Source: Oscillospiraceae bacterium
Lineage (GTDB): Bacteria > Bacillota > Clostridia > Saccharofermentanales > Saccharofermentanaceae
NCBI GenBank assembly: GCA_902795955.1
Contig: CADBNJ010000245.1
Span: forward strand, 1-5,151
Direction: 5' to 3'
DNA length: 5,151 nt
Positions within the stretch are counted from its first letter, which is position 1; each line of letters begins with the position of its first letter. Shown here piece after piece: positions 1-5,151 of the stretch. Position numbers and translations under genes: made by a program. Under the pieces are notes generated by a model. That model was given only the letters and a program-made list of their open reading frames with translations. It made no database searches and was not told where the DNA came from.

Positions 1-2283
1 CAGACTGACAATAACCGTGGCTGTACCTGCCGTGCCCGTACTGCGCACATATAAGCCGCCCATTCCGCCGTTGATGTCGGCCATATCAGGGCCGATGATC
101 TCAACAGGCCCGCTCACTTCGATCTTTGCCTGTCTGTTATAGAAATGCTGTACATTTCCGAATTCATCAGTCACTCTTAACCTGACGGCGGCAACATCGT
201 ATGTCGCCCCTTCTGTCAGGGTATCGGACGACACACCGGCCACAAGCCGGAGCTTCGTCATGGCAGCCTTTGTCACGGTCTTGACGACCTGTCCGTCCCT
301 GATCCCTTCGAATCTGAACCTGGTAGCCTCACCGCCCCAGTTGCCGATATATTTGCCGAAGAGCATATACGCATCCGTGAACTTCATCTTGTATCTGACC
401 ATGGCTTCCGCCATCGACATCTTCATCTTCAGCGGCATGTTATCCATTCCGTACATCGCGGAATAATTAAGCGCGTCCTTGACGATCCTGTTCTGCCTGT
501 CAGTGAACCCTTCCTTCTCCTTCATCTGATCGCCGATGAAGTCGTCTATCAGTATCGGCGGCGATATCATGTTCTTATACGGTGAATCCTTATGCATATA
601 CTCCTTGATGAAAGTGTCATTCTTATACATCCTGACGCTGTCGCAGTTGGTGAATATATAGATCTGTCCGCGCTCTCCTGCAGGGTGTTCGCCTATGTCC
701 ATCGAAGAGCTTACTTCCAGCACGGCATCCCCCGATCTGTCCTGGGATGCATATACATACGCCGCCATCTTGGGATTCCTGAACATATCCATGACACCGT
801 GATAGCATATCCTGTCGCCCGATCCGAAGTCCTTATGCGTGTTGTAATCGAACATGCACCAGCCGAATGACCCTGCTATATCATCTTCTCCCGCCACACT
901 GTCGAGGACGTTACAATGCCTCAGCGCGTGCTCCTGCCTGTGCAGCTCGCTGTCGAAGGCCTTGGTCGGGAACATGTGCCCGTTGTACTCACTTATCAGG
1001 TAAGGCTTGTTGATGTCAGACGTGACATCCTTCTTCTTCTCACACCCGGCATTCCCGCCGTTGTGGCTGAAGTCGTTATAGGCATAGACATCCTCCAGGA
1101 GCGAGCTGTTCTTGAGGTATCTGACGCCGGATGTCTGACGTGAATCATCAAGGCCGTGAGCAGTCTCATTCGTGCGTCTGTACAATTCGTCACAGTCCAC
1201 GGACTCATTGATCCTCACTCCCCACAGTATTATCGAGGGATGATTGCGGTACTGCCTGACCATCTCTCCGGTGTTGATGACCGCCTGCTCCTTCCATTCG
1301 TCATCTCCTATGTTCTGCCAGCCCGGGATCTCCGTGAAGACCAGCAGTCCCAGCTCGTCACACCTGTCGATAAAATGATGTGACTGCGGGTAATGCGATG
1401 TCCTCACAGCATTAAGACCCAGTTCATTGCGCAGAATATCCGCATCCAGTCTCTGCATGGACTTCGGCATAGCATAACCCGCGTAAGGCCAGCTCTGGTG
1501 GCGGTTGAGCCCGCGGAGCTTTGTACGCACGCCGTTCAGATAGAAGCCGTCCGTCCGGAACTCAGCCGTCCTGAACCCGAACCTCGTGACGTATTCGTCC
1601 TTCACAACTCCGTCCCGGGCAAGAGTCACGGCCAGCTCATACAGCCTGGGCTTCTCAAGCGTCCACAGCTTGCCTTCCGTAACGATTATCTCGGCCTCTT
1701 CCTCACACTTCCCCTCGAAAACAATCCTCCCCGACTTAAGGCTCCTTATCCTCACGGACAGATCTCCCCCGCCCTCGACCTCTGTCGAGATCTTCACGCG
1801 CTTATCCATGCCGGCCCTCACGAAGACATCCCTTATATGATCTTTCTCCTTCACATCCAGATGCACTTCCCTGTATATTCCGCCGTATGTCATGTAATCA
1901 ATGACAAATCCGAAGGGCGGTATATTGAGGGATTCCCGGCTGTCACATTTGACTTCGAGGACATTCTCCCCGCCGTAATCCAGATACTCCGTGAGCTCCA
2001 CCGTAAAAGCCGTATAACCGCACCTGTGCGTTGCCGCCAATGTCCCGTTGACAGACACCTCCGCCTCATGCGCGACCGCATCGAAAGTAACAAATACCCT
2101 CTTGCCTCTCCACTCCTCCGGCACCTCCAGCGGCCTCCTGTAGTAAGACACCATCTGGTACTCGTGGGCATCAAAATAATTCAAGGGAGTGATCTTGACC
2201 GTATGAGGAATCCTGACCGGCTCCGGCTCAGCATCCTTCGACGGAGCCCAAAACCACCCGTTATTAATGTCTATGCGCATCAT
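1..2283 (-). CDS. Glycoside hydrolase family 2 protein, beta-galactosidase-like (3' end cut by window)
   Basis: A retaining glycosidase of family GH2, probably releasing a terminal beta-linked sugar such as galactose inside the cell. The frame is open from the start to base 1, giving 761 codons without a stop. The N-terminal sugar-binding domain spans about residues 1-142 and an immunoglobulin-like domain about 145-238. The TIM barrel, about 245-512, carries LRGLNRHQS (His262), TSHYPQS (His297), the acid/base motif WGVRINES (Glu360), the nucleophile motif LISEYNGH (Glu432) and GWCMFDYNTHKDFGSGDR (Trp475). Next come a short beta segment (TNCDSVRMYKND), a charged helical stretch near 561-640, YIGNWGG near 645, and a C-terminal Ig-like domain that runs off the edge. 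No signal peptide or membrane segment is seen, so it is probably cytoplasmic. Two adjacent ATGs (2283 and 2280) are possible starts; 2283 has the better spacing to its ribosome site. It overlaps the dehydrogenase gene. Family and mechanism are secure; substrate is not, and beta-glucuronidase or another GH2 activity remains possible. Confidence 0.93.
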   Translation of the reverse strand, partial: MMRIDINNGWFWAPSKDAEPEPVRIPHTVKITPLNYFDAHEYQMVSYYRRPLEVPEEWRGKRVFVTFDAVAHEAEVSVNGTLAATHRCGYTAFTVELTEYLDYGGENVLEVKCDSRESLNIPPFGFVIDYMTYGGIYREVHLDVKEKDHIRDVFVRAGMDKRVKISTEVEGGGDLSVRIRSLKSGRIVFEGKCEEEAEIIVTEGKLWTLEKPRLYELAVTLARDGVVKDEYVTRFGFRTAEFRTDGFYLNGVRTKLRGLNRHQSWPYAGYAMPKSMQRLDADILRNELGLNAVRTSHYPQSHHFIDRCDELGLLVFTEIPGWQNIGDDEWKEQAVINTGEMVRQYRNHPSIILWGVRINESVDCDELYRRTNETAHGLDDSRQTSGVRYLKNSSLLEDVYAYNDFSHNGGNAGCEKKKDVTSDINKPYLISEYNGHMFPTKAFDSELHRQEHALRHCNVLDSVAGEDDIAGSFGWCMFDYNTHKDFGSGDRICYHGVMDMFRNPKMAAYVYASQDRSGDAVLEVSSSMDIGEHPAGERGQIYIFTNCDSVRMYKNDTFIKEYMHKDSPYKNMISPPILIDDFIGDQMKEKEGFTDRQNRIVKDALNYSAMYGMDNMPLKMKMSMAEAMVRYKMKFTDAYMLFGKYIGNWGGEATRFRFEGIRDGQVVKTVTKAAMTKLRLVAGVSSDTLTEGATYDVAAVRLRVTDEFGNVQHFYNRQAKIEVSGPVEIIGPDMADINGGMGGLYVRSTGTAGTATVIVSL

Positions 2284-2945
2284 TTCTGTCCCTTCTTCTG
2301 TATCCTTACGAACTGGGGTGTTATCGTCATCTCGGTAATGACTGCCCCTTCCTTCATGTCGAGAACATCCGATACGGCATTTGCCACATCCTCGGGATCG
2401 AGTGCTGCGCCCGCATCACCGCTCGCCTCAAAATCGGCGTTCCTGTACAGCTCAGTCCTCGTCATGTCAGGCCTTATGTTGACCACCCTGACGCCGTGCT
2501 TTCTGACCTCTGCCCATAGCGATCTGCCGAAGCTGTCGAGCCCCGCTTTGGTGGCACCGTATGCAGCCCCGTGGGTATTGACATTGACAGCCGATACTGA
2601 TGAGATATTGATTATGAATCCCTTCTGCTCCCTGATCGACGGCAGCAGAAGATTGGTGATTATCAGAGGAGAGGTCAGATTGACATCACACATCTCCTTG
2701 ATCTGCTTGGGGGTAATATTCTCGTGAAGGCCGTAATAGGCACATCCTGCGGCATTGACAAGTATTGCAGGCTTGTGTGTCTTTGCTATCTCGCTGTATG
2801 CCTTTGTTATGCTGTCTATGTCCCTCAGATCAGCCACAGACCTGTCGGCTCTGATGACTGTCATTCCCCTCTTCTCAAGCATGTCGGCAACGGCCTTGCC
2901 GATGCCCCTTGTACTGCCCGTAACTACTGCCGTGATACCACTCAT
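2280..2945 (-). CDS. Short-chain dehydrogenase/reductase (SDR family oxidoreductase)
   Basis: A classical SDR of 221 residues, about 30 shorter than a typical 250-residue member, that should reduce a carbonyl or oxidise an alcohol with NAD(P)H in the cytoplasm. The Rossmann dinucleotide motif TGSTRGIG is at residues 9-16, the structural NAAG motif at 64-67, and the catalytic tetrad is Asn89, Ser116, Tyr129 and Lys133 (YGATK). Cofactor choice is ambiguous: Arg13 and Arg35 favour NADP(H), while Asp34 near the end of the second strand could favour NAD(H). The reading frame stays open upstream to an ATG at 2990, but the ATG at 2945 has a strong ribosome site and starts right at the first Rossmann strand; the 15 extra residues would also lie in promoter and leader sequence. 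It is the first gene of a two-gene unit with the GH2 enzyme. The substrate is unknown; co-transcription hints at sugar or glycoside metabolism, but only by inference. Confidence 0.92.
   Translation of the reverse strand: MSGITAVVTGSTRGIGKAVADMLEKRGMTVIRADRSVADLRDIDSITKAYSEIAKTHKPAILVNAAGCAYYGLHENITPKQIKEMCDVNLTSPLIITNLLLPSIREQKGFIINISSVSAVNVNTHGAAYGATKAGLDSFGRSLWAEVRKHGVRVVNIRPDMTRTELYRNADFEASGDAGAALDPEDVANAVSDVLDMKEGAVITEMTITPQFVRIQKKGQK
2284..2297 (-). promoter_or_regulatory. Ribosome binding site of the GH2 gene, inside the dehydrogenase gene
   Basis: The minus strand reads AGAAGGGACAGAA directly before ATGATG. The purine core AGAAGG sits 7 bases before the ATG at 2283 and 10 before the ATG at 2280. 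It lies in the last codons of the upstream gene, whose TGA stop overlaps the first ATG. This fits re-initiation by ribosomes finishing the dehydrogenase. Confidence 0.6.
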
Positions 2946-2952
2946 GAGAATG

Positions 2953-2958
2953 ACCTCC
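2953..2958 (-). promoter_or_regulatory. Ribosome binding site of the SDR gene
   Basis: GGAGGT on the minus strand, 7 bases before the ATG at 2945. It is a near-perfect Shine-Dalgarno sequence and decides the start against the upstream in-frame ATG at 2990. Confidence 0.85.
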
Positions 2959-2980
2959 GAATAGTGATGTTGCTTGATTA

Positions 2981-3009
2981 ATTGTAGCACAAAACAGAGG
3001 TCCTTTTAA
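2981..3009 (-). promoter_or_regulatory. Sigma-A type promoter for the SDR-GH2 unit
   Basis: The minus strand has TTAAAA (3009-3004) as -35 box, a 17-base spacer, and TACAAT (2986-2981) as -10 box preceded by TG one base upstream (2989-2988), which is an extended -10. The -10 box matches the consensus at five of six positions and the -35 box at four of six. The predicted start of transcription is near 2974, giving a leader of about 29 bases that contains the Shine-Dalgarno site. No operator-like inverted repeat or catabolite-response element was recognised around it. Confidence 0.62.
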
Positions 3010-3019
3010 GGAAAGCCTC
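2991..3019 (-). terminator. Possible intrinsic terminator after the response regulator gene
   Basis: On the minus strand GAGG (3019-3016) can pair with CCTC (3000-2997), and TCCT (3012-3009) with AGGA (3004-3001) around a TAAA loop. A three-base bulge lies on the 5' side. TGTTTT follows (2996-2991). The hairpin begins within the TGA stop of the regulator gene. The stem is short, interrupted and not GC-rich, so termination may be leaky and the call is tentative. Confidence 0.35.
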
Positions 3020-3647
3020 ACACTCTGATCTTCTGATAATAAAAGCACGCCAGCTGAGTCCTGTCCCTCAGATCCAGCTTTGCCAGAACGGAACTCATGA
3101 GGTTCCTGACTGTGCCGTCGCTCAGGAACATCTTCTCAGCTATCTCCTTGTTGGACAGGCCGTCAGCAACCAGCTCGATAAGCTTCCTCTCCTTATCGGT
3201 TATCCCGAACTCCTCATAGTCGAATTTGGCCTTGCGGTTGAGCAGATCGGGGAGCCTGTCGACTATCTTGCCTCCGAATACGCTCTGCCCGTTATATACC
3301 GCTCTTACACCGGTCGCCAGAGCTGCCGCGTCCTGCTTGATGATGTAGCCCCTGGCACCCAGCTTAAGCGCCTTGTTGATATATTCATCGTCGAGGAAAG
3401 TAGTCAGGAAGATTATCTTCGCACCCGGGTCGCCTTCAAGTATCTTCTCTGCGGCTGTGAGCCCGTTCATGCCGTCCATCCTGATGTCCATAACGGTAAC
3501 ATCCGGCTTCATCCGGGAGGCGCAGTCAACTGCTTCAGCCCCGGAGGACAGTGCCGCCACGACTTCTATATCGTCCTCCGAATCAAGTATTATCTTAAGT
3601 GACTCCGACACCAGCGGATCGTCATCCACGATCAGTACACGAATCAT
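3018..3647 (-). CDS. NarL/LuxR-family response regulator transcription factor
   Basis: A 209-residue two-component response regulator, the usual length for this family. The receiver domain spans about residues 1-120, with the acidic pocket Asp8-Asp9-Asp10, the phospho-acceptor Asp54 (VMDIRMDGMNG), Thr82-Thr83 at the switch position and the conserved Lys104. A C-terminal LuxR-type helix-turn-helix spans about 148-205, with the signature LSNKEIAEKMFLSDGTVRN at 164-182. Phosphorylation by the neighbouring kinase should promote dimerisation and DNA binding. It starts two bases after the kinase stop codon, so the two form a cognate pair. The likeliest targets are the promoter of its own ABC transporter operon, which lies outside the window, but that is inference. 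Family assignment is secure; the regulon is unknown. Confidence 0.95.
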   Translation of the reverse strand: MIRVLIVDDDPLVSESLKIILDSEDDIEVVAALSSGAEAVDCASRMKPDVTVMDIRMDGMNGLTAAEKILEGDPGAKIIFLTTFLDDEYINKALKLGARGYIIKQDAAALATGVRAVYNGQSVFGGKIVDRLPDLLNRKAKFDYEEFGITDKERKLIELVADGLSNKEIAEKMFLSDGTVRNLMSSVLAKLDLRDRTQLACFYYQKIRV

Positions 3648-3649
3648 TG

Positions 3650-4786
3650 TTAATCCCCTTTCTTCGGCAATGTTGCTATGACTTCAAATCCGCCGGCGCC
3701 GCTTCTCACGGTTGCCCTTCCGCCGGCCGCACCGGCTCTCGATGCAATGTTCTTGAGCCCCAGTCCGCCTGATGCCATGTAGTCTCCGGTAAGAACATAT
3801 TCCCTGTCGGGATTACTTCCGTTATCACTGACCTTGATCCTCCAGAAGGAGTTATTCTCCACCACTTCGATCAAGGCCTTGTCGCCCTTGCTGTATTTGG
3901 ATATGTTGGTCACTGCCTCCTTGATTATACCCAGAATGGCACTCTTTGTGTTGTTGTCGGCAGGTGATTCAATGGATGTCTTCACATCAACGCCGATATT
4001 ATCCGGAATTGTCTTAACGATGTCGTTTATGGCGACAGACAGGTCTATAGAATCATCATGGAGCTCGTGAACGCTTCTGCGGATGCCGGTCATTGCCAGA
4101 TCCAGCGTCTCACTGACCGAATCGAGCTGCTTGGCCACTTTCTCATCCTTGTTGATGATCTTAATCGCCTGCATCTGCACGATTACTCTGGTGATCATGT
4201 GCCCGACGTTGTCGTGGATCTCCCTGGCTATCCTGTTGCGTTCCTTGAGACGCGCCATATAGACCTCATTATCGGCATTCTTCATTATCTCTTCGCCGAG
4301 CCTCCTGGCATCGAGAGAGTCCTGCCTGGCATCGTCAAATTTGCTCCTGAGGACCGCCTCATTGCGGACGGCCGTGGAAGTCCTTATGGCAAGATATCCC
4401 GCAATGGTCATGACGAGCATGGACACGAGCACCTTCATGACATCATCCGTCAGATAATATACCTCAGATATCATGCAAAGGCAGAGGATCACTCTTAAGG
4501 CAATGCCGGGCGCTCTCTTCCCGTTCACCTCCGGTGCCGCCAGACCGTAAACAGCCATGGGGAAAGACACAGTCACTCCGGGCATAAAAGGCGCGGCTGC
4601 CAAAGCAATGACAGCTGCGCCCGTTGCCCATATGATATCGTTCTTAAGCTCTGTCGCGAACAGGATGATGACCGTTACGAGAATCCACGCTATTCCGAGA
4701 TCCGCGCTTCCGCCGGGATCCGTCAGGAATATCTGCAGTACGCATATCGCGAATATGATCAGCTTATCCGTTAGTCTCCATTTCAT
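3650..4786 (-). CDS. Membrane sensor histidine kinase, HisKA_3 (NarX/DesK/LiaS-like) type
   Basis: A 378-residue sensor kinase that should autophosphorylate and pass phosphate to the adjacent NarL-type regulator. The N-terminal third (about 7-135) holds five or six hydrophobic membrane segments with short loops and no sizeable extracellular domain, so the signal is probably sensed in the membrane or through a partner such as the transporter. A charged, helical linker follows at about 138-180. The phospho-acceptor is His191 in REIHDNVGH. The ATPase domain has the N-box KEAVTNISKYS (Asn294), the G1 box DNG (321-323) and the G2 box GGLGLKNI (340-347). The position that is Gln in DxxxQ of NarX and DesK is His196 here, a variant also found in this kinase class. 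The start ATG has no close Shine-Dalgarno site; it lies 12 bases after the permease stop, so translation is probably coupled to that gene. Confidence 0.93.
   Translation of the reverse strand: MKWRLTDKLIIFAICVLQIFLTDPGGSADLGIAWILVTVIILFATELKNDIIWATGAAVIALAAAPFMPGVTVSFPMAVYGLAAPEVNGKRAPGIALRVILCLCMISEVYYLTDDVMKVLVSMLVMTIAGYLAIRTSTAVRNEAVLRSKFDDARQDSLDARRLGEEIMKNADNEVYMARLKERNRIAREIHDNVGHMITRVIVQMQAIKIINKDEKVAKQLDSVSETLDLAMTGIRRSVHELHDDSIDLSVAINDIVKTIPDNIGVDVKTSIESPADNNTKSAILGIIKEAVTNISKYSKGDKALIEVVENNSFWRIKVSDNGSNPDREYVLTGDYMASGGLGLKNIASRAGAAGGRATVRSGAGGFEVIATLPKKGD
3655..3660 (-). promoter_or_regulatory. Ribosome binding site of the response regulator gene
   Basis: AAGGGG on the minus strand, 7 bases before the ATG at 3647 and lying within the last codons of the kinase gene. 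The position suggests that translation of the regulator is linked to that of the kinase. Confidence 0.65.
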
Positions 4787-4806
4787 GGGTAAAGTATATC
4801 ATACCC
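4787..4806 (-). promoter_or_regulatory. Small inverted repeat immediately before the kinase start codon
   Basis: GGGTA (4806-4802) and TACCC (4791-4787) on the minus strand can form a 5-bp stem with a 10-base loop that ends next to the kinase ATG. The only nearby purine-rich site, AAGGG (4808-4804), is 17 bases from the ATG and partly inside the stem. The permease TGA falls in the loop, so terminating ribosomes could open the structure. A role in translational coupling is speculation. Confidence 0.25.
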
Positions 4807-5151
4807 TTGATAATCTGGAGTTCTTGACGAAGGCTGCCACGAGTGCCAGGGCTGCCGCATAGAGTATCTGGATACCGAAGCATACCATGAGCTCATGCAT
4901 ATCGAAAGAGACTCCGCTCGACGCATACGTCATGTTATTCGCATATACCGACCAGTAGAAAGGCAGGAACCTTGCCACCGTGAGCACCCCGTCGCCCAGC
5001 AGCCACTGAGGGACAAATACTCCGCACAGGAACGACATGGACAGACTGACGATATTGGTGATCATTGACAATGTGTTGCTGTTGATCCCGAATGAGGTGA
5101 TCAGTGATGCTATCGAACAGCAGACGAGCATTGTGAGGAACGAATTGATCA
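4799..5151 (-). CDS. ABC-2 type transporter permease, C-terminal part (5' end cut by window)
   Basis: The last 116 residues of an ABC transporter membrane subunit. The frame is open to the right edge, so an internal ATG at 5131 is not the true start. About three hydrophobic segments are visible. Between the first two lies a region reading CGVFVPQWLLGDGVLTVARFLPFYWSVY in part, which matches the pattern of ABC-2 permeases near their last membrane helices: a G-x-F/V-x-P turn, an amphipathic helix, and F-x-P-x-x-W. It ends in a short basic tail (KNSRLSRV). Members of this family work with a separate ATPase, expected to be encoded just upstream outside the window, and export lipids, polyketides, peptides or other membrane-active compounds. 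The adjoining kinase and regulator genes make a drug- or envelope-stress-response exporter plausible. The cargo cannot be told from this fragment. Confidence 0.82.
   Translation of the reverse strand, partial: INSFLTMLVCCSIASLITSFGINSNTLSMITNIVSLSMSFLCGVFVPQWLLGDGVLTVARFLPFYWSVYANNMTYASSGVSFDMHELMVCFGIQILYAAALALVAAFVKNSRLSRV

Noticed and set aside
260..1383. Several short plus-strand open frames across the GH2 gene, plus short minus-strand frames at 623-808 and 996-1208.
   Set aside because: All overlap the continuous GH2 frame in other phases and show low-complexity or motif-free products.
1393..2727. A 444-codon open frame on the plus strand.
   Set aside because: It lies antisense to the GH2 and SDR genes, both of which have complete catalytic motifs. 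Its translation resembles no family and crosses the boundary between the two genes. It is a by-product of their codon use.
2946..2990. An extended SDR start at the ATG at 2990, adding 15 residues.
   Set aside because: The added stretch contains the -10 box, leader and Shine-Dalgarno site, and the protein from 2945 begins at the normal position for an SDR.
4058..4498. A 146-codon plus-strand open frame antisense to the kinase.
   Set aside because: The minus strand here encodes the conserved H-box region of the kinase, and the plus-strand product shows no recognisable domain.
1..5151. tRNA, rRNA, CRISPR array, insertion sequence, attachment site or riboswitch.
   Set aside because: None recognised. 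The only gap longer than 12 bases is 2946-3017, and it is accounted for by the promoter, ribosome site and possible terminator.

Overview
This window looks like ordinary chromosome from a Gram-positive, anaerobic gut- or rumen-type member of the Clostridia (Bacillota). The grounds are a glycoside hydrolase of a type I associate with Lachnospiraceae and related families, strong Shine-Dalgarno sites, a sigma-A-like promoter, tight gene packing, roughly balanced base composition and frequent AGG arginine codons. The genus cannot be fixed from the sequence alone.

All recognisable genes lie on the minus strand, so they read from right to left. They form two transcription units. The first enters from the right edge. 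It holds the C-terminal end of an ABC-2 type transporter permease (4799-5151, cut by the window), a membrane sensor histidine kinase with a HisKA_3-type core (3650-4786) and a NarL/LuxR-type response regulator (3018-3647). The gaps are 12 and 2 bases, so the three are very probably one operon. This gene set resembles systems that sense or expel membrane-active compounds, such as B. subtilis LnrJK with LnrLMN, but the substrate and signal are unknown. A modest hairpin followed by a T-rich stretch may end this unit.

The second unit starts at a good promoter in the 72-base gap (2946-3017). It encodes a short-chain dehydrogenase/reductase (2280-2945) and a large cytoplasmic glycoside hydrolase family 2 enzyme (1-2283, C-terminus beyond the left edge). 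The two genes overlap by four bases in an ATGATG arrangement, which points to translational coupling. The hydrolase has both catalytic glutamates and a complete barrel, and it is probably missing only a short C-terminal tail. It may act on imported beta-galactosides or related oligosaccharides. The role of the reductase beside it is not known.

I found no RNA genes, mobile elements, CRISPR arrays or long repeats. The many plus-strand open frames, including one of 444 codons, are antisense shadows of the minus-strand genes. I see no evidence of a previously undescribed system; the points worth a second look are regulatory details and unassigned substrates.
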